Assembly (NCBI GenBank): GCA_964571845.1
Contig: CAZNDM010000031.1
Coordinates: forward strand, 1 to 42,628
DNA from: WFZT01 sp964571845
Lineage (GTDB): Bacteria; Hydrothermota; Hydrothermia; B15-G9; WFZT01
Reading direction: 5' to 3'
DNA: 42,628 nucleotides
Position 1 is the stretch's first letter, and each line of letters begins with the position of its first letter. Below are positions 32,694 to 41,229 of the stretch, piece by piece. The notes under the pieces are model-generated. The model was not told the origin of the DNA and did no database searches. It saw nothing but the letters and a program-made list of their open reading frames with translations. Both the position numbers and the translations under genes were made by a program.

Positions 32694-33728
32694 TTACTGA
32701 ACCGATTTGATCGCCTCTTCCGCCGCCTTCACAAGATCTCTCCCGATAATCGGGACCCATTTCTTGTAAACCTTCTCGGTCTTCGCCTTGAATGCCGCTC
32801 TCTCCGCATCACTCAAAATCGTTACATGCATACCCTTGGACTTTAAGTATTCAATTGCCATCAGATTTCCACCAACAAGACCGCACCTTGCCTTGGCAAC
32901 CTCCTCAGCAAGTGCGATCTCCGCAGCCTCTCTGATCGCCTTCTGATCCTCAGGCGAGAAGGAGTCCCACACCTTCTTGTTCACACCCATGATCAGTGGA
33001 TCAATGAGATAGTGCCAGATCGTGATGTATTTGTGGAATTCGTAAACCTTGTAAGGGATAATCACAACATTGATCGGGTTTTCCTGCCCGTCCACGACAC
33101 CCTGTCTGAATGCCGTAACAGCTTCACCCCAGTTCATTGATGTAGGATTGGCGCCGAGAGCCTTGTATATGTCAATGAAAATGGGGGATCCAACCACTCT
33201 GATCTTCAGACCTTTGAGGTCATCGGGTGTCTTTATTGGATGCTTACTGTTGGTAATCTCTCTAAATCCGTTCTCACCCCAGCCGATACCCACAACGCCG
33301 AGCTTCTCAAGCTGTTTAAATATCATCTTGCCGGGTTTACCGTGAGTTACAGCATCAACCTGTGCATACCCTTTATCTCCGGCAGCGAAGAAGAATGGCA
33401 GGGAGAAAAGATTCAGGGATTTCACTGTCGTGGACCAGTTTATTGTAGAGCCGAGGGCAAAGTCTGCCACTCCGGTCTTCAGGAGCAGAAATTCGTTGGT
33501 CTGCTTTCCAGCAAAGAGCTGGCCGCTGAAATAGGGTTTGATGTTGACCCTACCGTTGGTCTTCTCTTTCACCAGCTGGACGAATCTCAGAACTGCCTCA
33601 CCCCATGGACCTTTGGGACCAACGACTACACTGAGTTTGTATTCCTTCTTGTACTTGGCATGTAGTGCGTTGGGTGTGAACCCAACGATGAGGACCAGAG
33701 CTATGATTGCACCTATTATTTTACGCAT
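32694..33728 (-). CDS. dctP: TRAP transporter solute-binding protein DctP
   Basis: Periplasmic binding protein of 344 residues that delivers a substrate, usually an organic acid, to DctQM. It has a signal peptide ending near NALHA (about 20-24). It then shows the DctP fold features KPYFSGQLFAGKQTNEFLLL, LPFFF, and DLKGLKIRVVGSPIFIDIYK (about 168-187) with the conserved Arg that contacts the substrate carboxylate. NWGEAVTAFRQGVVDGQENP (about 198-217) is the usual next block. The ligand is not determined by sequence; the dehydrogenase genes alongside suggest a 2-oxo acid or related acid. The ATG is behind AAAGGAGGT. Confidence 0.94.
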   Translation of the reverse strand: MRKIIGAIIALVLIVGFTPNALHAKYKKEYKLSVVVGPKGPWGEAVLRFVQLVKEKTNGRVNIKPYFSGQLFAGKQTNEFLLLKTGVADFALGSTINWSTTVKSLNLFSLPFFFAAGDKGYAQVDAVTHGKPGKMIFKQLEKLGVVGIGWGENGFREITNSKHPIKTPDDLKGLKIRVVGSPIFIDIYKALGANPTSMNWGEAVTAFRQGVVDGQENPINVVIIPYKVYEFHKYITIWHYLIDPLIMGVNKKVWDSFSPEDQKAIREAAEIALAEEVAKARCGLVGGNLMAIEYLKSKGMHVTILSDAERAAFKAKTEKVYKKWVPIIGRDLVKAAEEAIKSVQ

Positions 33729-33742
33729 AATTTGACCTCCTT

Positions 33743-34141
33743 TTACTCTTTATTCTGGGCGATTTGAAAAACAATATCGCCCTCATCGTTTATAGCCGTG
33801 GCAATAAGCCAGGCAACTCCTTCGGCTGGCTTCTCCTCGAGAAACTTTATTCCCTTTTTCTTAAGCTCTTCCATATCTTTCTCTATGTCCGTGGAGAGAT
33901 AAGCTACATGGTAAAGCCCCTCCCCGTGCTTTTCCAGAAACCTGTAGGGTGCACTTCCTGGCTTCCGGGGCTCAATCACCTCCACATACTGCTCACCTGT
34001 TTTCATCAATACTATGTCAAGATCCCAGGCTTCATAATGGAGTTTTTTAACAAATTCAAAACCCAGGATCTCCTCAAAATACTTCGTCAACCCTTCAAGG
34101 TTGTCTGTGATATATGCTATATGGTGAACCCCTTTGATCAT
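33743..34141 (-). CDS. VOC/glyoxalase superfamily protein, methylmalonyl-CoA epimerase-like
   Basis: The 132-residue protein has two beta-alpha-beta-beta-beta modules. Likely metal ligands are His6 or His7 in GVHHIAY, the Glu in EQYVEVIEP (about 50-58) and His78 in GLYHVAYLS. The last module ends VFQIAQ, where a Glu is more usual. Length and pattern are closest to methylmalonyl-CoA epimerases, but ring-cleaving dioxygenases, lyases and unassigned proteins share the fold. Its place between E2 and dctP suggests work on the transported or decarboxylated acid. Confidence 0.75.
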   Translation of the reverse strand: MIKGVHHIAYITDNLEGLTKYFEEILGFEFVKKLHYEAWDLDIVLMKTGEQYVEVIEPRKPGSAPYRFLEKHGEGLYHVAYLSTDIEKDMEELKKKGIKFLEEKPAEGVAWLIATAINDEGDIVFQIAQNKE

Positions 34142-34144
34142 GAT

Positions 34145-35350
34145 TTACAATTCCCTCAGATTTTCGAGATAATCTTTCAATGCTTTCAAAAAGGCTGCTG
34201 CAGGAGCTCCATCAACAGCTCTGTGATCAAAGACGAGTGTGAGTTTTACTGTTGGTTTAATATGAAGTCCACCATCAATCACAACGGGTCTCTCCTTGAT
34301 GGTCCCGATTCCGATTATTGCAATCTGTGGAGGATTGAGGACAGGTGTAAACCACTCAATGTCGTAGGCGCCGAGATTAGAAACGGAAAAGGTGCCACCC
34401 TCAAGGTCTCGAAACTCGAGCTTTCCTGTGCGCGCCTTTTCAACCAGTAAACGGGCCTCTCTTGCGAGCTCAACGAGAGATTTCTCATCCGCCTTTCTCA
34501 GCACAGGTGAAACGAGCCCCTTTTCTGTATCAACTGCCATGGATAGGTTGACTTCATCCAGAAGTTCGACTCCATCCTCACGCACTATTCCATTCATGTA
34601 CGGAAAATCCTTCAATACATTTGCTATGGCTTTGAGGAGGATGTCGTTGTAGGAAATCTTTATATCTGCCCATCTATTTTTGACTCTCTCACGGAATTTA
34701 ACGAGATTTGTGGCGTCAACCTCAACTGTTTCTGCTACTCTCGGAGCCTGCCACGCCTGAGTCAGACGCTTTTTGATAGTGCCTCTTATGCCTTCAAAAG
34801 GAACAAACTTCTCGACTTTTCTCTCAACTGTCGGTTTTTCCACTGCTTCAGGTACCTCTGCCTCCTTTTTCATTGATTCAGCAAATTTGAGAACATCCTC
34901 TCTCGTAATGCGGCCCCGTGGTCCTGTACCCTTTACCTTTGTGAGGTCAACACCGAGCTCCTTTGCCAGCTTTTTTGCGGCAGGTGAGGCAACGACCCGT
35001 GTCTTTGCAGGTTTTTCAACTTTTACCTCTGGTTCGGGCTTCTGCTCCTCTTCCTCTCCAACCTCTTCGGGCTCGGACAGCTTTTCAATGTCTGCTTCTG
35101 TCAGAGTCTCACCTACAGCTGCGACGATACCTATAACGGTTCCTGGTGGGACTTCTTCTCCCTCTTTCACGAGGATTTTGTAAAGGATACCGTCAGCCGG
35201 TGATTCGAGCTCATACTCAATTTTTTCGGTCAGAATGTCTGCAACAACCTCTCCTTTTTTGACCTCATCACCTTCCTTTTTACGCCATGAGCCAACCTTA
35301 CCCGTTTCCATGGTGAGGCCCAGCTTTGGCATCACCAGTTTCCACGCCAT
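34145..35350 (-). CDS. 2-oxoacid dehydrogenase complex E2 (dihydrolipoamide acyltransferase)
   Basis: The 401-residue E2 has the canonical order. One lipoyl domain (about 1-78) has the lipoylated Lys in DILTEKIEYE. An Ala/Pro/Glu-rich linker follows, then the peripheral subunit-binding domain (about 121-160; SPAAKKLAKELG, GTGPRGRITREDVL). A second linker leads to the catalytic acyltransferase core (about 190-401) ending with FDHRAVDGAPAA, where His and Asp form the active site. It accepts the acyl group from E1 and passes it to CoA. ATG 35350 is used because GAGGAGG lies directly upstream; a start five codons earlier would overlap E1beta. No E3 gene follows. Confidence 0.95.
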   Translation of the reverse strand: MAWKLVMPKLGLTMETGKVGSWRKKEGDEVKKGEVVADILTEKIEYELESPADGILYKILVKEGEEVPPGTVIGIVAAVGETLTEADIEKLSEPEEVGEEEEQKPEPEVKVEKPAKTRVVASPAAKKLAKELGVDLTKVKGTGPRGRITREDVLKFAESMKKEAEVPEAVEKPTVERKVEKFVPFEGIRGTIKKRLTQAWQAPRVAETVEVDATNLVKFRERVKNRWADIKISYNDILLKAIANVLKDFPYMNGIVREDGVELLDEVNLSMAVDTEKGLVSPVLRKADEKSLVELAREARLLVEKARTGKLEFRDLEGGTFSVSNLGAYDIEWFTPVLNPPQIAIIGIGTIKERPVVIDGGLHIKPTVKLTLVFDHRAVDGAPAAAFLKALKDYLENLREL

Positions 35351-35351
35351 C

Positions 35352-36329
35352 TTATACCTCCTCAAGAACCTGTTTTACGGCTTTGTAAACATCGTCAGCA
35401 TCGGGAATAACGCGTTTTTCAAGTGGTGGACTAAAAGGTATAGGCACATGCTCCGCTCCCACACGGACGATTGGAGCATCGAGATAGTCGAAGAGTTTTT
35501 CCTGAATCTGTGAAGCGAGCTCGGCACCCACACCTCCAACCTTCCAGGATTCGTGGGCTATCACCACCCTTCCGGTCTTCTCAACTGAAGCTGCTATTGT
35601 ATCGAAGTCAAAGGGCCACACTGTCCTGAGATCAATAACTTCGACACTGATACCTTCTGCCTCGAGCCTTTTTGCTGCCTCAAGTGAGTGGTGAACCATC
35701 ATGGAATAGGTGATAACCGTAACATCACTACCCTCACGCTTAACATCGGCCTTTTTCAAAGGTATTATGTAATCTTCCTCCGGTACAGGGCCCTTGAATT
35801 TAAACAGTTTTTTGTGCTGGAAAAATAGAACGAGGTCGTCGTCCCTTAGGGCTGATTTTAGCAATCCTTTGACATCGTAAGGGGTAGAGGGAACAACGAC
35901 TTTCATACCCGGTGCGTGCATAAACCAGGCTTCAAAAGATTTTGAGTGATGAGGACCTGCAGCGAGGCCAGCTCCATCAGGAGCCCATATTACAAGAGGC
36001 ATCTTGGACTGGCCACCGAACATGTAACGCATGGTGGCTGCCTGAGAGACGATTTCATCCATCGTAATGGTTATGAAATCAGCAAAATGGAGGTCAACAA
36101 GGGGCCTCATGCCAGTCAGTGCAGCACCCACACCAGCGCCCACAATAGCAGTCTCGGATATAGGGGTATCGAGGATCCTGTCGGGGAACTTTTCGGGAAT
36201 GCCAACAAACTGACCAAAAATTCCACCATGGGCAGTGAGATCCTCACCGATAATAAAAATCGTGGGATCCTTTTCCATCTCTTCAATTAAAGCCTCGGCA
36301 GTTGCCTGTGCAATTGTAATTTCTCTCAT
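35352..36329 (-). CDS. 2-oxoacid dehydrogenase E1 beta subunit
   Basis: The beta subunit supplies the pyrimidine-binding side of the E1 active site. The 325 residues include GEDLTAHGGIFGQ (about 26-38), DTPISETAIVGAGVGAAL (about 52-69) with the Glu that activates thiamine diphosphate, PHHSKSFEAWFMHAPGMKVV (about 125-144) with the conserved His pair, and the transketolase C-domain with VIDLRTVWPFD. This is the pattern of pyruvate, acetoin and branched-chain enzymes; substrate cannot be fixed. ATG 36329 has AGGAGG 8 nt upstream. Confidence 0.94.
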   Translation of the reverse strand: MREITIAQATAEALIEEMEKDPTIFIIGEDLTAHGGIFGQFVGIPEKFPDRILDTPISETAIVGAGVGAALTGMRPLVDLHFADFITITMDEIVSQAATMRYMFGGQSKMPLVIWAPDGAGLAAGPHHSKSFEAWFMHAPGMKVVVPSTPYDVKGLLKSALRDDDLVLFFQHKKLFKFKGPVPEEDYIIPLKKADVKREGSDVTVITYSMMVHHSLEAAKRLEAEGISVEVIDLRTVWPFDFDTIAASVEKTGRVVIAHESWKVGGVGAELASQIQEKLFDYLDAPIVRVGAEHVPIPFSPPLEKRVIPDADDVYKAVKQVLEEV

Positions 36330-36341
36330 TTTCAAAGCCTC

Positions 36342-37316
36342 CTATTCAAGAGGGTTGACAAAAACATCTTTCAACGCCTCTTCTGGATCTGGATAAGGAC
36401 TCTCCTCTGCGAATTTCACCGCCTCATCAGCCTCTTTCTGATACTCTGCCCAGATTTTTTCCTTTTCTTCAGGTGTGAGCCAGCCCTTTTCAAGAGCGAT
36501 TTTTTCGAACCGCCCGATAGGCTCCCTCTTCCAGAACTCCTGCACCTCTTCCTGAGTGCGATATTTTTCCGGGTCACCGATAAAGTGTCCTTTCAACCTA
36601 TAGGTCTCACAGCTCATAAGTGTGGGACCTTCACCCCTTCTCGCCCGCTCTACCGCCTCTTTTGCCGCCTCATAAACTGCAAGAACATCGTTGCCATCAC
36701 ACCTGATACCGGGTATGTTGTAAGCACATGCCCTCTTGGCTACATGCTCGACAGAAAGTGTGCGGGTTCTCTTTGTTGTGGATGCGTACTGATTGTCTTC
36801 ATTAACAAAAATGATGGGCAATTTCCATATAGCCGCCATGTTCAATGCCTCATGAAAAGTGCCCCTGTTGGATGCACCATCACCAAAATAGGCAACAACC
36901 ACCTGGTCCGTTTTTCGGAGTTTTATCGAAAGTCCAGCACCCACAGAGATTGGGAACTGACCACCCACAACTCCATTGGCACCGAGCATGCCGATGGAGA
37001 AGTCTGCAATGTGCATGGAACCGCCCTTGCCTTTGCAATAGCCGGTAACTTTTCCGTAATTTTCAGCCATCATCTTTTTCATATCCCCACCCTTGGCAAG
37101 AGTATGCCCATGACCTCTATGGGTGGAGAGAATGTAATCATCCTTTCTCAGGTTGGCGCTTACACCTGCCGCTATTGCCTCCTCACCGATGTAAAGATGC
37201 ACAAATCCAGGAAGCTTTCCCTCGAGGAAAAGCTTCTCTGTTACGGTCTCAAAGACCCGTATTCGAACCATCGTCCTGTAGAGTTTTAAGGCGGTACTCT
37301 TATCAATTTCGGACAT
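36342..37316 (-). CDS. 2-oxoacid dehydrogenase E1 alpha subunit
   Basis: The 324-residue alpha subunit binds the diphosphate end of thiamine diphosphate. It carries GFVHLYIGEEAIAAGV (about 37-52), the STHRGHGHTLAKG loop (about 64-76), and GDGASNRGTFHEALNMAA (145-162) with FVNEDNQYAS (about 170-179), the Mg/TPP motif. The usual ENN is EDN here. KGGSMHI and YRLKGHFIGDPEKYR are typical of the acetoin/pyruvate type. ATG 37316 follows AAAGGAGGT and overlaps the end of lipB by 14 nt. Confidence 0.94.
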   Translation of the reverse strand: MSEIDKSTALKLYRTMVRIRVFETVTEKLFLEGKLPGFVHLYIGEEAIAAGVSANLRKDDYILSTHRGHGHTLAKGGDMKKMMAENYGKVTGYCKGKGGSMHIADFSIGMLGANGVVGGQFPISVGAGLSIKLRKTDQVVVAYFGDGASNRGTFHEALNMAAIWKLPIIFVNEDNQYASTTKRTRTLSVEHVAKRACAYNIPGIRCDGNDVLAVYEAAKEAVERARRGEGPTLMSCETYRLKGHFIGDPEKYRTQEEVQEFWKREPIGRFEKIALEKGWLTPEEKEKIWAEYQKEADEAVKFAEESPYPDPEEALKDVFVNPLE

Positions 37317-38034
37317 AGTTTACCTCCTTTGATTTCGTAATCCGCGAATTTTCCCCCTCCCCGAGACCAGGTCCATGGGGAGGGGATTCCTTTCCCCTGG
37401 AGGTGTGCCGTATGAATTCCACGGGAAACTTTATTCCAAGATAATCCTCAAGATTTTTTACAAAAATCCTCTTAATTGTCTCCATATCCTGATCTTTTCC
37501 CGTCAACTTCTTAAGTGAAGTCATTTTTACCCCTTTAATCCCGCATGGGATGATCATGTCAAAATACCTAAGATCCACATTTACATTGATGGCGATGCCG
37601 TGAAAGGTAACCCATTTCCTGACTGCGAGCCCTATGGACGCAATTTTCTCGTCCCCCACCCATATCCCCGGATATCCCTTTTTGATATAGGCATCAAAGC
37701 CGTACGATCTGATAAGATCTGCACCTGCGCGAAGTATGTTGCGGGAAAAATCATGTACATCGCTTACTTTGAAAATGAAGTAAGCGACCAGCTGCCCCGG
37801 ACCATGAAATGTTACATTACCTCCTCTCTCAACTTCATAAACAGGGATGTTTGAATTTGAAAGGATGTTCTCATGTCCGCCATGTTTACCGATTGTAAAA
37901 ACAGGGGGATGCTCCACAAGGATCAGGGTATCAGGAATCCTGCCCTGTATTCGAGCTTCTACAAGCTCAATCTGTAAAGTTCGAACTTCTCCGTAATCAC
38001 GGAGACCAAGATCATAAAAGAGCCCGGCTCTCAT
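37303..38034 (-). CDS. lipB: Octanoyltransferase LipB with a repeat-derived tail
   Basis: LipB moves octanoyl groups from acyl carrier protein to lipoyl domains, the first step in making the cofactor that E2 needs. The 243 residues include EHPPVFTIGKHGG (about 41-53), ERGGNVTFHGPGQLVAYF (about 69-86), KIASIGLAVRKWVTFHG (about 130-146) with the catalytic Lys, and PCGIKGVKMTSL (about 163-174) with the catalytic Cys164. The last 34 residues (about 210-243, Gly/Pro/Glu/Ser-rich) are not part of the fold; their DNA contains a 9-bp hairpin (37354-37385). I use ATG 38034, the second codon of the open frame; no strong ribosome site is visible. First gene of the operon. Confidence 0.92.
   Translation of the reverse strand: MRAGLFYDLGLRDYGEVRTLQIELVEARIQGRIPDTLILVEHPPVFTIGKHGGHENILSNSNIPVYEVERGGNVTFHGPGQLVAYFIFKVSDVHDFSRNILRAGADLIRSYGFDAYIKKGYPGIWVGDEKIASIGLAVRKWVTFHGIAINVNVDLRYFDMIIPCGIKGVKMTSLKKLTGKDQDMETIKRIFVKNLEDYLGIKFPVEFIRHTSRGKESPPHGPGLGEGENSRITKSKEVNYVRN
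37354..37385. repeat. GC-rich inverted repeat within the 3' end of lipB
   Basis: CCCCTCCCC (37354-37362) and GGGGAGGGG (37377-37385) form a perfect 9-bp stem with a 14-nt loop. It lies in the codons for the non-conserved LipB tail and may be an inserted intergenic-type repeat read through in frame. Confidence 0.55.
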
Positions 38035-38113
38035 CAATTTACATATATTGCAATTTTACTGCCACTCAAAACTCAAGTTTTTATGGGAATTACAGCCTTT
38101 TCAGAATCCGAAG

Positions 38114-38142
38114 ATTGTAAACAAAATTTACACTGGTGTAAA
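38114..38142 (-). promoter_or_regulatory. Promoter and operator-like palindrome of the lipB-E1-E2-TRAP operon
   Basis: On the minus strand TTTACA (38137-38142), 17 nt and TACAAT (38114-38119) form a good promoter about 70 nt before lipB. A palindrome, TTTACAC-TG-GTGTAAA (38127-38142), covers the -35 box and part of the spacer, where a bound regulator would block polymerase. Further TTTACA-like half-sites flank it on both sides. Confidence 0.55.
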
Positions 38143-38196
38143 AATTTGTAAATGACCCTCAGAAGTGGTTGTTAAAAAAATTTACAAAAGGTGGGA

Positions 38197-39129
38197 TCAG
38201 GTGGACTTCTTGTTTATCTTCTGAAGAGCAATTCTCACAAATCCATCGGCCTCCTCGAGGTACTTCACCGCTGTGTCATAATCCACATTGCCAAGTATCA
38301 TAACTATGGCAATCTTCACACTTCCTCTTGCCTTCTTTAAATACTCCTCCGCAGTTTCGTAATCAACACCTGTGGCAATCATTATCACCCTCTTTGACCT
38401 CTCGACCAGCTTCTGAGATGTTGCCCACAGGTCCACCATCATGTTTTCGTAAACTTTCCCCAGCCTGATCATGGCAGCTGTTGAGATCATATTCAGGACC
38501 AGTTTCTCAGCGGTTCCCGCTTTCATTCTCGTGGACCCCATAACAACCTCTGGACCTGTAGCAGGGCATATCAACACATCCACATCAACATCAACTTCCT
38601 CACGGGGTATTGCGGTTATAAATCCGGTCTTTGCTCCTACACTTTTTGCATATTCGAGTGCACCAAGCACATAAGGCGTCCTCTTTGACGCCGCAAGTCC
38701 GATGACGAAATCCTTTGAAGTAAGCCCCCTTTCCATGAGGTCCTTTTTACCGTCCTCCCTCAGGTCCTCTGCCCCTTCTACTGCCCTTATTAATGCACCG
38801 TACCCACCTGCAATCAATCCCTGAACAAGATAGTGAGGTGTCCCATAAGTGGGCACAAGCTCCACAGCATCGAGTATCCCGAGTCTGCCAGATGTCCCCG
38901 CTCCTATGTAAAAAATCCTGCCACCGTTTTTTATCGTTTCCACATAGATCTCAACTGCACGGGCTATGTACGGAATCTCTTTGCCAACTATCTCTGCAAC
39001 CTTTTTATCCTCGTTGTTGATAATCTTCAAGACCTCTTCTACGGGCAATATGTCAATATCCTTGGATGCAGGATTCCTCTGCTCCGTCAAAAGATCCTTT
39101 ATTTCATCAAATACCGGATTTCTCGGCAT
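38197..39129 (-). CDS. murQ: N-acetylmuramic acid 6-phosphate etherase
   Basis: MurQ cleaves the lactyl ether of MurNAc 6-phosphate to GlcNAc 6-phosphate and lactate in peptidoglycan recycling. The 310-residue protein has RIFYIGAGTSGRLGILDAVE (about 71-90), a SIS-domain phosphosugar loop with the catalytic Glu near its end. It also has the ICPATGPEVVMGSTRMKAGT region (about 186-205) and GCKR-like C-terminal helices (LKKARGSVKIAIVMILG, YLEEADGFVRIALQKI). ATG 39129 has GAGGAG upstream; a longer frame would run into the preceding gene. It is the fifth gene of a run whose other members are uncharacterised. Confidence 0.94.
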   Translation of the reverse strand: MPRNPVFDEIKDLLTEQRNPASKDIDILPVEEVLKIINNEDKKVAEIVGKEIPYIARAVEIYVETIKNGGRIFYIGAGTSGRLGILDAVELVPTYGTPHYLVQGLIAGGYGALIRAVEGAEDLREDGKKDLMERGLTSKDFVIGLAASKRTPYVLGALEYAKSVGAKTGFITAIPREEVDVDVDVLICPATGPEVVMGSTRMKAGTAEKLVLNMISTAAMIRLGKVYENMMVDLWATSQKLVERSKRVIMIATGVDYETAEEYLKKARGSVKIAIVMILGNVDYDTAVKYLEEADGFVRIALQKINKKST

Positions 39130-39143
39130 AAATCTCCTCTCAC

Positions 39144-39779
39144 TTACTTGATTATATGAAGCCAATCACCAAGCAAAAAACCGACTCTTCCGATTAAAAT
39201 CGAAACTCTTGCCATAACAGTGAAACCAAAGGATGCTCCAAATGAGATCATGATAAAAGCAATGCCTACACGGGCAACCTTCCCGAAGACACCTTTATGC
39301 TCCTGAGAAAAGAAAAAGTAAAAAATCGTCGTTATAACACCCACAATTAGCAACCAGTTGTTGAGTGTACCGAGCGGGTTATTCTTCACCCATAGATCGA
39401 GGATCGTTGCCCTCATCTGCGGGAAAAGTACACCCTGAATAGCTCCTGTCAGTCCCAGTCCTGCTCCAAGTCCAACGGTAAACGCCATTGGCCATCTTGA
39501 TATCCAGGCATAACCCGGTATGAGTCTGAACAGCATCATGATACTGAACACGAGGGGAATGAGCAGGAAAAGATTTTCTCCGGCGAGTCCACTCTTTATC
39601 ATGGGTTTCACAAGCAACGGGTAAACGGTAAAGCTCCACACATAAATCAACCAGAACGCAGCTGAAATTCCTACATAAAGGTGCTCGGCTATCTTGTAAA
39701 AAGGATTATCCTTGTAGAGAAAACTGAAGATCGCAAGCGTAAAAAATGCAGCAAGCCATGTCCCTATCAGTTCAATCAT
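39144..39779 (-). CDS. Integral membrane protein, unknown (cluster gene 4)
   Basis: The 211-residue protein has about five or six predicted spans (near 5-20, 33-52, 66-88, 95-115, 132-155 and 168-200). A notable segment is FRLIPGYAWISRWPMAFTVG (about 88-107), followed by GLGLTGAIQGVLFPQMRATI. No enzyme motif is recognised. Its start overlaps the preceding gene's stop by 4 nt, and murQ begins 15 nt after its stop. With the three genes before it, it forms a membrane-protein cluster that seems to be one unit. Confidence 0.75.
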   Translation of the reverse strand: MIELIGTWLAAFFTLAIFSFLYKDNPFYKIAEHLYVGISAAFWLIYVWSFTVYPLLVKPMIKSGLAGENLFLLIPLVFSIMMLFRLIPGYAWISRWPMAFTVGLGAGLGLTGAIQGVLFPQMRATILDLWVKNNPLGTLNNWLLIVGVITTIFYFFFSQEHKGVFGKVARVGIAFIMISFGASFGFTVMARVSILIGRVGFLLGDWLHIIK

Positions 39780-40603
39780 GCCCTTGACCTCTTTTGCAAA
39801 ATGTAACCAAGGTTTCCAATCAAAATCAAAAGTATTATCAGCAGATGCACACCTGACTGGGCTGGCATCCCACGAACACCGAGATACGGATGGTTTATCA
39901 GTGTCTCATACTCAGCCGCACCTTTCAATCCGGCAAGCAATCCCTTTATCTGGCCGGATTGAAGATAGGGATAACTCTCAGGACCCATTACAGCAGTTAC
40001 ACCGATGATCACAGGCACTCCAAACCTTGCCTGTGCAAACTGTATCCAGGATGCCCATGTCCCTCCTGAGGCAAGATCAATCACGAGAGCAATGTCATCA
40101 TAACTGTGTATATTCCTCGTAACAGGCAATGAATCGAGAGGTGTACCGAAGGCATCTTCAGGAAAAACATCCCTGATTTCCCGACCAATTGAAACTATCA
40201 CAGCGTCCCATCCTGGCTTATAACCAAGATTCACAAAGTCCACCCCATACTTCTTACCATACTCCTTGGCAACTGCTCTCAAAACCTGTGATCCTATGGG
40301 GATGTTGACCGCATTCTGAAGCGCAAGAATACCAACCTTAAGATCTTTTTTGAACGCATGTCTGAGAATGGCATAAAGCATCGGGTTCATCTCAGGAAAT
40401 GTACTCGGACCATAATCTATTCCAATGAGGATAAAAGAACCCGGAGGCAGTGAGTCAATAAATTTGTAAGCCTTCTCAACTGGCTCAGTAATTGTAACTT
40501 TTGCCTTTATCCCCAGTATCATGGGTAAGGCAACCACGAGAAAAACCATCAGGTAAATGACCTGTCTATTTATGTTTGCGAGTATCCTGCCTATCGTATT
40601 CAT
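39776..40603 (-). CDS. Membrane-anchored protein with large extracytoplasmic domain, unknown (cluster gene 3)
   Basis: The 275 residues have one hydrophobic span near each end (about 15-32 and 252-268) enclosing an alpha/beta domain. Within it are GSFILIGIDYGPSTFPEMNP (about 55-74), YKPGWDAVIVSIGREIRDVF (about 127-146) and IALVIDLASGGTWASWIQFA (about 170-189). The pattern suggests a Rossmann-like fold but no nucleotide loop is evident. Stop and start overlap both neighbours by 4 nt. I do not recognise a characterised family. Confidence 0.75.
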   Translation of the reverse strand: MNTIGRILANINRQVIYLMVFLVVALPMILGIKAKVTITEPVEKAYKFIDSLPPGSFILIGIDYGPSTFPEMNPMLYAILRHAFKKDLKVGILALQNAVNIPIGSQVLRAVAKEYGKKYGVDFVNLGYKPGWDAVIVSIGREIRDVFPEDAFGTPLDSLPVTRNIHSYDDIALVIDLASGGTWASWIQFAQARFGVPVIIGVTAVMGPESYPYLQSGQIKGLLAGLKGAAEYETLINHPYLGVRGMPAQSGVHLLIILLILIGNLGYILQKRSRA

Positions 40604-41229
40604 CTCAGATACGGTTTCTCAATTCCAAGTATAATTCTCAAAGACATTCCGACTGAGCCCAGAGCAACACCTATCAGAATACCTCTCTGTGCAGCAAGAT
40701 TGGGAATCTGCATGATCCATTCAGCAAAAGAGGGCATTCCAGACCAGATCTGTGCTCCAATGGGCACCCTGCCAAGCATAACAATGACAGCGGCTATCAA
40801 CAATAGTGATGCCTCCACCGTTCTTATCTTCATCGCCCTGTATGCAGCAGACGCAATGAAGAAAGCCAGTAAGGCAAACATCGTGGACTGCAAAGGAACT
40901 TCTGCGTAGTTAAAAATGAACATAAAAGGCGAATTAGGCGCAAATGCATCACCATATTTCTTTATGGAGTAAACACCAAGTACAAAAGTGATGAGGAAAC
41001 CGGCAATGAGGAACGAGCTATAGATGAGATTTTCTCCACGCTTTATCCGCTTGTAATGGTTGTTCAGCAAACTCTGAACACCGATCAACATGGCAACTCC
41101 AGTAACCACCGAATACCAGACGAGCATCTTCTGCTGAAGTCCGCCAAACGGTCTATGTGGAATAAAAAACGCCAGCACCGCAAAAAGCGCAGTTATTCCC
41201 GATATTAAAAAAGGTATCTCCTTCCTCAT
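40600..41229 (-). CDS. Integral membrane protein, unknown (cluster gene 2)
   Basis: The 209-residue product has about six spans (near 5-24, 32-52, 68-90, 105-130, 138-158 and 180-200). Between spans two and three lies a basic loop NNHYKRIKRGENLIYS. No known family is recognised. Its C-terminal arrangement (several spans, then GALGSVGMSLRI-type helix, here VALGSVGMSLRIILGIEKPY) resembles that of the 39144-39779 protein, so the two may be distant relatives. It overlaps its neighbours by 4 nt on both sides. Confidence 0.75.
   Translation of the reverse strand: MRKEIPFLISGITALFAVLAFFIPHRPFGGLQQKMLVWYSVVTGVAMLIGVQSLLNNHYKRIKRGENLIYSSFLIAGFLITFVLGVYSIKKYGDAFAPNSPFMFIFNYAEVPLQSTMFALLAFFIASAAYRAMKIRTVEASLLLIAAVIVMLGRVPIGAQIWSGMPSFAEWIMQIPNLAAQRGILIGVALGSVGMSLRIILGIEKPYLR

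Noticed and set aside
39379..39639. 86-codon minus-strand frame within a cluster membrane gene
   Set aside because: It is an out-of-frame shadow of the 39144-39779 gene and has none of the membrane-protein character seen in the real frame.
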